Positions 1 to 7,563 of a DNA stretch of 64,000 nt are shown here, piece by piece. The stretch comes from Myxococcales bacterium (lineage in GTDB: Bacteria > Myxococcota_A > Bradymonadia > UBA7976 > UBA1532), in contig JACKDN010000004.1 of NCBI GenBank assembly GCA_020633465.1, positions 62,001 through 126,000 on the forward strand, given 5' to 3'. Within the stretch, counting starts at the first letter, position 1. Each line of letters opens with the position of its first letter. The notes under the pieces are model-generated. The model searched no databases. It saw nothing but the letters and a program-made list of their open reading frames with translations, and had not been told where the DNA came from. Position numbers and translations under genes: made by a program.

Positions 1-397
1 CGTACACCTTCTCGCCGGCTACCTGCACGCGGTCGAGGGTCACGCGGCCGAAGGTGCGCCGGTCGACCGAGGCCACCTGATCGGCGGGCAGATCGTCGGC
101 GTCGACGCCGAAGGCGCCCATCAGCCACACGCGGTCGTAGCGGGCCAGATCGGCCTCGGCCGGATCGGGCAGGTGGAAGGCGGGCAGATCGTGCAGCACG
201 AGGCGCGCCTCGCCCGCCCAGTAGGGCGTCCAGGTGACGCCGTCGCCGGGCTGCAGATCGGCGCGCAGGGCCTCGGCGGCGGCCTGCCAGTCGGCGCGGG
301 CCGGGACGCGGGCGCGCTGCACGGCGAGCGCGATGCCGGCGGCGAGGCCGACCAGCGGCAGCAGGAGCCAGGGATTCGTGAAACCGGCGCGGGACAT
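1..397 (-). CDS. Unknown membrane-anchored protein (partial, 3' end outside window)
   Basis: The frame is open from an ATG at 397 leftward through base 1 (132 codons), so the C-terminus lies beyond the window. One hydrophobic helix near the N-terminus (PWLLLPLVGLAAGIALAV, about residues 9-26) is followed by a soluble part with the stretches GDGVTWTPYWAGEARLVL and YDRVWLMGAF. This suggests a single-pass inner-membrane protein with a periplasmic domain. I do not recognise the family. It diverges from the cytochrome gene at 522; the roughly 120 bases between them must hold both promoters. Codon use (G/C in third positions) supports this frame over the competing one that starts at 438. Confidence 0.6.
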   Translation of the reverse strand, partial: MSRAGFTNPWLLLPLVGLAAGIALAVQRARVPARADWQAAAEALRADLQPGDGVTWTPYWAGEARLVLHDLPAFHLPDPAEADLARYDRVWLMGAFGVDADDLPADQVASVDRRTFGRVTLDRVQVAGEKVY

Positions 398-521
398 CTC
401 GGCGGCCACTCGGGATGACGGAAGCCGCCTTCTACCACAACGGTCTCCGGGGCGCGCGGGTCTGGATTTGGGCCGGCGGGTCAGTTTACCTTGGCGACCT
501 CTGAAGACCGCGGAGTTCCCG

Positions 522-1235
522 ATGAGGCGATGGTGGGCGCCGGCAGCGCTCCTGATGCTGCTCGGCGCGGCCGGCTGCCCCGGCTTCGGCGACAAGACGC
601 TCGCCGAGCTGGAGGGCATCGAGACGGCCACGTGGGAGGCCGACGTCAAGCCGATCCTGGCGGCCTACTGCTGGCGGTGTCACGGCCAGTCGACGGCCAA
701 CGGCGCGCCCAACTCGCTGTTCAGCTACGAGCAGGCGGTGGGGCAGGCCGAGCGCATCCTGGTGCGCACGGTGCAGCAGCAGACGATGCCGCCGTCGGGC
801 AGCAAGCCCACCGACACCGAGCGCGCGCTGCTCGAGGCGTGGGTGGCCGCGGGGACGCCGCGCGGCACGCCCGGCGTCGAGGTGGACGCGGCGATGCCCG
901 ACATGGGCGTCGAGGGCGACGCCGGCGCGATCCCCGAGCGGCCCACCTGGGACGACCACATCTCGCCGATCGTCGAGCTCAACTGCGCCTTCGCGGGCTG
1001 CCACGCGGGCGAAGAGCCCGAGGGGCACCTGAACCTGAGCACCTACGCCGGCTTCGAGGCCGGCGGCATCAACGGCGATCTGAAGGGCGGCGGCGATCCG
1101 ACGATGAGCCTGATCATCGACCGGCTGCGCGCGCGCAACGGGTGGAGCGTGATGCCGGACGGCGGGCCGATGCTGCCCGAGATGCAGATTCAGTTGTTCG
1201 AGGCGTGGATCGCCGCCGGCGCCCCGGAGGAGTGA
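522..1235 (+). CDS. Di-haem c-type cytochrome lipoprotein
   Basis: This 237-residue protein starts at ATG 522, because the lipobox peptide MRRWWAPAALLMLLGAAGC begins there; the frame is open further upstream. Two haem sites are visible: CWRCH near residue 50, and CAFAGCH (a CX4CH variant) near residue 157. The linker between the two halves is rich in Asp, Ala and Met (VDAAMPDMGVEGDAG), typical of myxobacterial lipoproteins. Each half looks like a cytochrome domain of the planctomycete/myxobacterial type with a distal Met (TMPPSG; WSVMPDGG). It probably carries electrons in the periplasm or at the outer membrane. The stop lies one base before the TTG start of the barrel fusion at 1237, so the two are almost certainly co-translated. 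Confidence 0.85.
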   Translation: MRRWWAPAALLMLLGAAGCPGFGDKTLAELEGIETATWEADVKPILAAYCWRCHGQSTANGAPNSLFSYEQAVGQAERILVRTVQQQTMPPSGSKPTDTERALLEAWVAAGTPRGTPGVEVDAAMPDMGVEGDAGAIPERPTWDDHISPIVELNCAFAGCHAGEEPEGHLNLSTYAGFEAGGINGDLKGGGDPTMSLIIDRLRARNGWSVMPDGGPMLPEMQIQLFEAWIAAGAPEE

Positions 1236-1236
1236 G

Positions 1237-2610
1237 TTGAGACTGTCCCCCCTGCTCGCCTTCGTCGCGACCCTCACCGTCGCGGGCGCCGCCCACGCGC
1301 TGCCGCAGTTCGCCGTGCGCTCGGCGCGGGCCTGCGACACCTGCCACGTAGCGCCCGACGGCTGGGAGGATCCCGAGCTGGCGCTGCGCAAGTGCAGCCT
1401 GAACTGCAACGTGTGCCACGTCAGCCCGACCGGCGGCGGCATGCGCAACGAGTCGGGCATCTTCTACGGCAAGCAGACGCTGCCCACCTGGGGCGACCGC
1501 CCGGCCGATCAGGCCTATCAGACGGTCGAGCTGGTGCCGAGCAGCCAGCCCATCGAGCTGAGCGAGGCGCCCGAGTCGCAGCCCGGCGGCCAGCCCGCGA
1601 GCCAGCCCGCCCACGTGCCGGCCCCCGGCACCGCCGGCCGCTACGCCGGCATCGAGCCGCACCCGACGCTCCAGATCGGGGCCGACGGGCGGATGATGTA
1701 CTACGTGCCCTTCGCCGAGGAGGAGGACACCGCCATCTTCCCGATGCAGGCGGACGTCTACCTCGCGTACCGCCCCTACAACCCGGGCAAGTTGAACGTG
1801 GGGCGGGTGACGCTGCTGGTGAACGCCGGCTTCCAGGGGTCGCGGGGCGAGGAGTTCGACGCCTTCTACGAGCGGGCCTTCGTGCGCGAGTGGTTCGCGA
1901 TGTACCACGACCTGCCCAACCAGCTGTACGTCCGCGCGGGCCGCTTCCTGCCACCGCACGGGTGGCGCACCGAGGATCACACGCCCTTCGTGCGCCAGGG
2001 CCAGCTGATCCTGGGCCAGCCCCACGACTTCGAGCGCCAGGTCACCGGCGTCGAGGTCGGCATCAACCCCAACTACCTGTACGCGCACCTGATGGTGTTC
2101 AACGCCGCCGACCAGTGGGACGAGCCCATCGACCCCGACGGCGGCTACGGCACCGCCGCGTCCGTCGGCTGGCGCGATCTGTGGTGGCAGCTGGGCGGCT
2201 CGGCCATCTACGGCACGCGCGACGACGGCCACCAGATCGCGTACAGCGCGCAGTGGGCGCTGAACTTCGAGCAGCCCGGGTGGATCCCCTTCTCGCTCAT
2301 CTACCTGGGCGAGTTCCACCTGAACCACACCTTCCCCGAGACCGGCCGCAACGGCCTGGGCCTGTCGGCCTTCCACGAGCTGGACTACCTGGCCTTCCAG
2401 GGGTTCAACACCAAGCTGCGCTACGACTGGTTCGACGCCGACACCGAGATCCAGTACGACACCGGCCACCGCCTGACCTTCGGCTTCGAGTGGCACGTGT
2501 ACACCTACGCCGAGATCCAAGCGACCTACCGGCACAACTGGACCAACACGGAAGAGCGCTTCGACAGCGGGCAGGACGAGTTCTTCGTCCAGCTTCACGG
2601 GTGGTACTGA
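1237..2610 (+). CDS. Di-haem N-terminal domain fused to an outer-membrane beta-barrel
   Basis: 457 residues from a TTG start, which immediately follows the upstream stop and begins a clear Sec signal peptide (MRLSPLLAFVATLTVAGAAHA). The mature N-terminus carries two haem motifs, CDTCH (about residue 32) and CNVCH (about residue 54). A Pro/Ser/Gln-rich linker (residues 105-130) follows. Residues 140-457 have the alternating aromatic/polar strands of a barrel and end in an aromatic residue (FVQLHGWY), the usual outer-membrane insertion signal. The haems probably sit at the periplasmic mouth of the pore. With the upstream lipoprotein it could pass electrons across the outer membrane. The exact family is not known to me. 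Confidence 0.8.
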   Translation: MRLSPLLAFVATLTVAGAAHALPQFAVRSARACDTCHVAPDGWEDPELALRKCSLNCNVCHVSPTGGGMRNESGIFYGKQTLPTWGDRPADQAYQTVELVPSSQPIELSEAPESQPGGQPASQPAHVPAPGTAGRYAGIEPHPTLQIGADGRMMYYVPFAEEEDTAIFPMQADVYLAYRPYNPGKLNVGRVTLLVNAGFQGSRGEEFDAFYERAFVREWFAMYHDLPNQLYVRAGRFLPPHGWRTEDHTPFVRQGQLILGQPHDFERQVTGVEVGINPNYLYAHLMVFNAADQWDEPIDPDGGYGTAASVGWRDLWWQLGGSAIYGTRDDGHQIAYSAQWALNFEQPGWIPFSLIYLGEFHLNHTFPETGRNGLGLSAFHELDYLAFQGFNTKLRYDWFDADTEIQYDTGHRLTFGFEWHVYTYAEIQATYRHNWTNTEERFDSGQDEFFVQLHGWY

Positions 2611-3005
2611 GGGCCGCACTCGGGCGTCACGCCGCATCATCCGGCGCCCCGCGACGCCAACGCGTTCTTCGCGGCTGAGGCGCCGCGGCTCGCCAAGGTT
2701 CGAGGAAGGCACTCCGTACCTCCCTCGAACTCCCACTGGCCAGGGCTCCGCCCTGGACCCGTTCGGACTCACGAAGGCGAGAAATCGTCGCCCTGCCAGG
2801 TCGCAGGTCTTCTGGCGCCGCGCCAGTTGACGGCGACGGACCCCGAACCACGTGGTTGCTCATCGCGGGCCGCGCGCACGCCGAGCGTGGTGCTCGTGTT
2901 GACCGTAGCGCCCGCCGCGACGCGCCGTCGGCGGATGTCTCGTGACCAAGCGACCTCTCCTGCGCAGGAGACATCCTGGGCTCGAGGAGGGACGACGCTG
3001 CGGAT
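2611..3005. other. Intergenic gap with one perfect inverted repeat
   Basis: About 395 bases between the stops of the barrel fusion and the converging XRE gene. No frame here has convincing coding character. At 2740-2756 there is a perfect 7-bp inverted repeat, CCAGGGC-TCC-GCCCTGG. It could be a weak bidirectional terminator, but no T-run follows on either strand. The rest looks like ordinary or decayed spacer; composition is slightly less GC-rich than the flanking genes. Confidence 0.4.
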
Positions 3006-3551
3006 TCAGTAGCTCTCGATGGCGTCGACCGAGACGCCGAGCCGCTCGGCGATCGTCCGGAGCGTCCGGGCATGCGGCTTCTCGACCTCGCCGCGCTCGA
3101 TGCGAGCGATCGCCTTCGCCGACACGCCCGGGAAGTCGTCCCGCGAGAGCCCCTTCTGCAGCCGCAGACGGCGAAGCGAAGCAGCGAAGGACTGGTCGTC
3201 GGCGCGACGCTGCTTGTGAAGCCGGCGGCGGTAGTCGGGGTCGACCTCGTAGAGCACGGCATCGAAGCTGGCCTCGTACGCGCCGAAGCGGAGCGTCTGC
3301 CCGTAGTCGATGATCTCGAAGTCGTCGAAGTCGGGCGTGGTGCCGTCGCCCGAAGGTTCGAACAGGGACGTCGGGACGGGCAGCACGTCGAGGTTGCCTC
3401 GGACGAGGACGACCATCCGGTGTGCGTGGTCGACCGATCCGCCGATGCACAGGTCACCTCGGTTCGGCTGCTTCAGCACCTCGGCCAGGGCCTCCACCGG
3501 CAGCATCACCGGCGCCCGACGCACGCAGCGCTCCAACCGGGTGTCCAGCAC
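3006..3551 (-). CDS. XRE-type helix-turn-helix protein with unknown N-terminal domain
   Basis: The C-terminal 65 residues are a classic XRE/Cro HTH: SLRRLRLQKGLSRDDFPGVS, then AKAIARIERGE, then TLRTIAERLGVSVDAIESY. The N-terminal about 110 residues (LPVEALAEVLKQPNRGDLCI, and RFGAYEASFDAVLYEVDPDY just before the HTH) are an unknown domain often seen fused to such HTHs. The start is uncertain: a GTG at 3551 is used here; a GTG at 3638 would overlap the gene upstream by 35 bases, and an ATG at 3509 is also possible. It follows msrB and an unknown gene on the same strand. It is probably a DNA-binding regulator, perhaps the antitoxin-like partner of its neighbour; the latter is only inference. Confidence 0.7.
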   Translation of the reverse strand: MLDTRLERCVRRAPVMLPVEALAEVLKQPNRGDLCIGGSVDHAHRMVVLVRGNLDVLPVPTSLFEPSGDGTTPDFDDFEIIDYGQTLRFGAYEASFDAVLYEVDPDYRRRLHKQRRADDQSFAASLRRLRLQKGLSRDDFPGVSAKAIARIERGEVEKPHARTLRTIAERLGVSVDAIESY

Positions 3552-3603
3552 GGACTCGACGGCCCACGCGTCGCGAGGCTCTCCCGGCCCTCGAGGTAAA
3601 GCC

Positions 3604-4221
3604 TCACGTGAGCCACTTGACGACGAGTCCTGTCTCACGGGCCAGTCGCTTTCGCTCCTCGCCCGTCGCGCAGCCGATCAGGCAGCCCTGTCCGCCAAGG
3701 TCGATGTAGGTGAAGCGGCGACTGCTGCCCACGCGCGTGAGGAGGCTGGCAAGCTTGGACAGGATGGCGGGATCGACCCAGTCGTCCTCGACTTTGGCAT
3801 CCCAGCGGTACCGCTGACCGGCCAGCTCAAAGGAAAGGTGAGCCTGTCCGGCATCGATGTCGACGTAGTCGGCGATTCCGTCGAGCGGCAAGTCTCCCTG
3901 CGCCAGCTCACTCATGCGTCGGGCGATGGCCGAATAGTCGCCGTGATCCTCGATGCACTCGGTGTCGAAGTGCCAGATGTCGTTGGACATATAGGCTGTC
4001 GCGCCGCCAGCGGACACGGTCTCTTCCTCGGCTCCCATGCAGGTGAGCAGCAACACGTACGGATCATCCTCCATCGCCTCACGGTCGAACGATGCCAGAA
4101 GCGCCTCCGGGGGAACACCCGGCGCCAGTCTGATGCCGCAACTCGCCAACGTGGCGAGCTGCTGCTCGAACGAGATCGGCCGCCTCGGGCGCCGCCCGAA
4201 GATCCGCAGCAGGCCCCTCAT
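3604..4221 (-). CDS. Unknown soluble protein
   Basis: 205 residues from ATG 4221, just downstream of a purine-rich site (GAGGGGTGAGGGG) that also contains the msrB stop; the gap to msrB is four bases. There is no signal peptide or membrane segment. Visible stretches are YVLLLTCMGAEEE, AYMSNDIWHFDTECIEDHGD and a C-terminal TYIDLGGQGCLIGCATGEE. The acidic, tryptophan-containing core and lack of catalytic motifs suggest a small binding or immunity-type protein, but I do not recognise the family. Codon use is less GC-biased than in neighbouring genes, so this gene and the XRE gene may have been acquired together. Confidence 0.65.
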   Translation of the reverse strand: MRGLLRIFGRRPRRPISFEQQLATLASCGIRLAPGVPPEALLASFDREAMEDDPYVLLLTCMGAEEETVSAGGATAYMSNDIWHFDTECIEDHGDYSAIARRMSELAQGDLPLDGIADYVDIDAGQAHLSFELAGQRYRWDAKVEDDWVDPAILSKLASLLTRVGSSRRFTYIDLGGQGCLIGCATGEERKRLARETGLVVKWLT

Positions 4222-4225
4222 CCCC

Positions 4226-4618
4226 TCACCCCTCGTCCAACCTCAACGACACCGAGTTGATGCAGTACCGCAGCCCCGTCGGGGGCGGGCCGTCGTTGAA
4301 GACGTGGCCCAGGTGGGCATCGCAGCGGGCGCAGCGCACCTCGGTGCGGATCATGCCGTGGCTGGTGTCGCGGATCTCTTCGATGCGGGCGTCGGGCAGG
4401 GGCTCGAAGAAGCTGGGCCAGCCGCAGCCGGACTCGAACTTGGTGTCCGAGCGGAACAGCGGGGCGTCGCAGCAGATGCAGTGATACGTGCCGGCGGTCT
4501 TGGTGTCCCAGTAGCGGCCGGTGAAGGCGCGCTCGGTGCCGGCTTGGCGGGTCACGCGGAACTCGTCGGGGCTGAGCTGGGCGCGCCACTCGGCGTCGGT
4601 CTTCTTCACCTTGTCCAT
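4226..4618 (-). CDS. msrB: Peptide-methionine (R)-S-oxide reductase
   Basis: 130 residues, the normal size of stand-alone MsrB. It reduces methionine-R-sulfoxide in proteins using thioredoxin. All diagnostic sites are present: zinc ligands C47-x-x-C50 (HCICCDAPLF) and C96-x-x-C99 (VRCARCDAHLG), the possible resolving Cys66 in SGCGWPSFF, and the catalytic Cys119 in RYCINSVSL. No signal peptide is seen, so it is cytoplasmic. It is the first gene of a short minus-strand run with the two genes at 3604 and 3006. Upstream (4619-4903) is a spacer with a hexamer repeat. Confidence 0.97.
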   Translation of the reverse strand: MDKVKKTDAEWRAQLSPDEFRVTRQAGTERAFTGRYWDTKTAGTYHCICCDAPLFRSDTKFESGCGWPSFFEPLPDARIEEIRDTSHGMIRTEVRCARCDAHLGHVFNDGPPPTGLRYCINSVSLRLDEG

Positions 4619-4725
4619 CGTGTCCTCCGAGGCGTGGTGTCAGCAGATGCCGCGGGCGGCACCCGGGTCACGGTGCCGGTCAGGCCGGACACGACACAGA
4701 GTGCACCTCGTCCGCCCAGGCGAAC

Positions 4726-4755
4726 GTGCCCGTGCCCGTGCCCGTGCCCGTGCCC
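4726..4755. repeat. Hexamer microsatellite, five copies of GTGCCC
   Basis: Five perfect tandem copies of the 6-bp unit GTGCCC lie in the spacer between msrB (start 4618) and the frameshifted lipoprotein gene (stop 4904). The unit length is a multiple of three, so it would not shift a frame, and no convincing gene runs through it. It sits about 110 bases upstream of msrB, so copy-number change could alter msrB promoter spacing. Confidence 0.9.
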
Positions 4756-4903
4756 GAACCTCCCCGCCGGAGCACTCCGCGACGTAGCGCCTTGAACGCA
4801 AAGCCTTTTCCCTTCGCTCAACTCGGCATTGCGCGTGACTCCCGGACACCGGCACGGGCACGGAGCGAGCGCTGCGCTGGTCGAATCACACATGGCCCAC
4901 GGG

Positions 4904-6098
4904 TCACGGGCCGACGGGCTCGATGCGCACCCAGATGACCGAGTCGCTCTGGTTCTCGTTCGTGCTGTCGAGCACGATCTCGACGTCGCCGGCGAGGCGC
5001 TTGCGGCCCCAGACGTCGTTGGTCTCGTCGCGGTCGCTGCGCTGGCTGATGCGGCGGCCCTCGCCGTCGACGACGAACAGCGCGCCCTGCGGGTTGCGGT
5101 TCTCGGTGTGCCGCGACCGGATGGTGATCTCGTAGGTGGCCTCGACCACGTTTCGGAACCGGAAGATGGCCTTGCCCCGGCGGCTGCCGTCGGGGGCGTA
5201 GGCGCCGTCGCAGTCGTCGGGGATGTGCTCGGCGCCGCTGGCCGTGAACGCGTAGGCGTTGCAGTAGCGGTGCACCCAGTTGTGGCGGCGCGTGTACTCG
5301 GCGTCGCGGAAGCCGATCTGCATCGCCACGGCCTGCGCGGGCGGCGGGGGCGGGGCCTCGGCGCAGTCGTCGACGGTCGCGTCGAGCCGCAGGGCCACGC
5401 GGCTGATGCGGTAGAACGTGCGGGCCTCGGTGGCGCTGCTGCCGAACTCGACGCTGTTGTCGCCCGCCCGCGTGGCGCCGGTGACGTCGACCTCGACGTC
5501 GTGGGTCTCGTTGTCCCAGGCGGCGTTGGCCGGGATGTCGAACGGGCCCTGGCCGTTCACCCAGATGCGCCCCTCGCTGCCGGGGTGGTCGGCGTCGTGC
5601 ACGCGCACCTGCAACACGGCGCGCTGCACGTCCCCCTCGGCGGGCAGGCCGGCGACCGTGTAGCGCAGGCGCTCGTCGGACGCGCCCATCACGTCGTACT
5701 CGCGCTCGGCGGCGTCGAACTCGGTCGACCGGTAGAGGCACGTGCGCGTCATCGGTGGCGGGGGCGGCGGCGCGCCCATGTCCGGCGGCGGGGGCGGCGG
5801 CTCGCCCACGTCGTCGGTGGGCGGCGGGGGCGGCGCGGCGTCCGCCGGCGGGGGCGGCGCGGCGGCGTCCAGGCGCACCGCGGGGGATCCGGGTTGGCCC
5901 CCGGTCCGGCGCGTCCGGCCGGGCGTCCCGCGTCAGGCCGGCGTCGCGGCTGGGCATCGGCGTCAGATCGCCGTCGCCGACCACCTGCCCCCGCGTGGCG
6001 TCCACGCGGCCGCCGCCCCCGTCGTCGGTCGCGGTCTCTTCGCTGTCGGCGCACGCCCACAGCCCGCACACGACCATCGCCCACAGCGCTCGCCTCAT
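4904..6098 (-). CDS. Pro-rich surface lipoprotein, interrupted by a frameshift
   Basis: The start is ATG 6098, preceded by GGGAGGG, with a lipobox signal peptide (MRRALWAMVVCGLWAC). This frame continues through Asp-rich linker sequence to about 5900; the rest of the protein (from a GTG-like codon at 5878 to the stop at 4904) is in another frame. The switch lies in G/C runs around 5880-5925. The second part has a PPPPPP-type linker (DVGEPPPPPPDMGAPPPPPP) and then about 270 residues containing RIWVNGQGPFDIPANAAW, SVEFGSSATEARTFYRIS and a C-terminal half with paired Cys. It looks like two beta-sandwich domains of a surface protein; the function is unknown. Sequencing error or recent inactivation are both possible. 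Confidence 0.6.
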
Positions 6099-6136
6099 CG
6101 GCACCCTCCCCGCTCGTCCCGGCATCCCTGCCCGCC

Positions 6137-6165
6137 GTGACACGGCGACGCCCCGACGGTATACC
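6137..6165 (+). promoter_or_regulatory. Sigma-70-like promoter for the ThrE-type exporter
   Basis: GTGACA (6137-6142), a 17-bp spacer and TATACC (6160-6165) match the housekeeping consensus at five and four of six positions. Predicted transcription would begin near 6172, about 20 bases before the ATG at 6193. It lies between the divergent lipoprotein and exporter genes. Confidence 0.5.
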
Positions 6166-6192
6166 GGCCCCGCCCGCGAGATCGAGACGCCG

Positions 6193-7449
6193 ATGACCCC
6201 ACCGACCCTGCTGCCGCCCCCGAAGCGCGCGCCCCGCGAGGCGCTGACGGCCCTGCTGGTGCGCCTGGGCCGCCTGCTCTTGTCGTACGGCTGCCCGACC
6301 CACCGCCTCGAAGCGTGCCTGCGCCTGGCCGCCGAGTGTCACGGCTACCGCGCCGAGGTGCTGGGCGTGCCCACGGGCGTCTGGATCAGCCTCGACGCGG
6401 ACAGCGGCCCCCCGCAGGTGCGGCTGGTGCGCGTCGACGGCTGGACCGTCGACCTGGGCCGCCTGTCCGCCCTCGACGCCGTCTTCAACCGCCTCAGCGA
6501 CGGCGAGCTGACGGTCGCCGAGGCCGAGGCCGCGCTCGACGCCATCGAGGCCGAGCCCCTGCGCTACGGGGCCGTCGCCCAGCTCGGCGCGGGGGCGCTG
6601 GCCTCGTCGAGCGCCGCGGCCTTCTTCGGCGGCGGCGTCACCACGGTCGCCATCGCGCTGTTGCTGGGCCTGTGCGCCATGGCCCTGGGCATGCAGATGG
6701 GGCGCCACGCGCGCACCCGCCTGCTGACCGACTTCGCCATCGGCGCGCTGGCCGGCGCGGGCACCTGGCTGGCCGCCACCCTCGATCCGACCACCCTGCG
6801 CCGGCCGCTGGTGCTGGCCGGCGTCATCATCGCCGTGCCCGGCCTCACCCTCACCAGCGCCCTCGCCGAGCTGGCGGCCAAGAACCTGGTCAGCGGCACC
6901 GCGCGCCTGATGGAGGCGGGCATGACGCTGCTTTCGCTCATCTTCGGGCTGGCGACCGTCGCGACGCTCGAGGCGTGGGTCAGCGGCGGGCCCCCCGCGC
7001 GCCTGATGGGCCCGCCCGTGCCCCCGCATCTGGCCGTCGTCGCCGCCGCCACCGCCGTGGCGGCGCTCAGCTTCGCGGTGCTGTTCCGCGTGCCGCCGCG
7101 CGACTTGCTGGCCACGCTGCTCAGCGGCGTCCTGGCCTGGGGCTCGGCCTTCGCCGCGGCCCGCTACTTCGTGCCCGGCCCCACCGCCGCCTTCGCCGGC
7201 GCGGTGACCGTCGGCCTCTACGCGAACGCGCTCGCCCGCCGCACCCAGCGCCCCGCCCAGCTCTACGTCGTGCCCGGCATCGTCATGCTGGTGCCCGGCG
7301 CCTTCGGCTTCGTCGCGCTCGAGAACCTGTGGTCGGGCGACGTCGGCGCCGGCGCCAGCGGCTTCTTCGCCACGGTGCTCACCGCCAGCGCCCTGGCCCT
7401 GGGGCTGCTGCTCGCGTCGGCCGCCCTGCCGGCGCGCAAGGTGCTGTAG
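6193..7449 (+). CDS. ThrE-family threonine/serine exporter-like membrane protein
   Basis: 418 residues from ATG 6193. The N-terminal about 120 residues are the soluble ThrE domain: ALLVRLGRLLLSYGCPTHRL, then GVPTGVWISL and a conserved acidic stretch LDAIEAEPLRYG. About ten hydrophobic helices follow, in two halves (YGAVAQLGAGALASSSAAAF to ATVATLEAW, then HLAVVAAATAVAALSFAVLF to the end), with the VPG motifs AVPGLTLTSAL and VVPGIVMLVPG typical of the family. The usual role is proton-driven export of threonine, serine or small metabolites across the inner membrane. The substrate here is unknown. It is a single gene with its own promoter and no functional link to its neighbours that I can see. 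Confidence 0.88.
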   Translation: MTPPTLLPPPKRAPREALTALLVRLGRLLLSYGCPTHRLEACLRLAAECHGYRAEVLGVPTGVWISLDADSGPPQVRLVRVDGWTVDLGRLSALDAVFNRLSDGELTVAEAEAALDAIEAEPLRYGAVAQLGAGALASSSAAAFFGGGVTTVAIALLLGLCAMALGMQMGRHARTRLLTDFAIGALAGAGTWLAATLDPTTLRRPLVLAGVIIAVPGLTLTSALAELAAKNLVSGTARLMEAGMTLLSLIFGLATVATLEAWVSGGPPARLMGPPVPPHLAVVAAATAVAALSFAVLFRVPPRDLLATLLSGVLAWGSAFAAARYFVPGPTAAFAGAVTVGLYANALARRTQRPAQLYVVPGIVMLVPGAFGFVALENLWSGDVGAGASGFFATVLTASALALGLLLASAALPARKVL

Positions 7450-7508
7450 AGGCGGGCAGCTCGCGCCGGCGCCGCTCGGACCGGCTCGGGACGCGGCGCC
7501 CCTCTCCA

Positions 7509-7538
7509 TTGCCCACGCGCCGTACGGCGTACTACCTT
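7509..7538 (+). promoter_or_regulatory. Candidate sigma-70-like promoter for the hydrolase lipoprotein
   Basis: TTGCCC (7509-7514), an 18-bp spacer and TACCTT (7533-7538) sit 26 bases before the GTG at 7564. The same TACC(T/G)T -10-like hexamer recurs upstream of genes at 16925 and 44066. Confidence 0.35.
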
Positions 7539-7563
7539 GCCGAGACTCACTCGGGAGATCGCC

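Noticed and set aside
2740..2756. Strong terminator for the cytochrome-barrel pair
   Set aside because: The perfect 7-bp hairpin has no T-run on either strand and lies 130 bases after the stop, so I report only an inverted repeat.
1114..2772. A 552-codon minus-strand frame opposite the di-haem barrel gene
   Set aside because: No domain or signal sequence; the plus frame carries haem motifs and a barrel.
4904..6098. Programmed ribosomal frameshift joining the lipoprotein signal to its body
   Set aside because: No slippery heptamer or downstream structure is evident, and the same problem occurs in unrelated low-complexity genes nearby, so indels are more likely.
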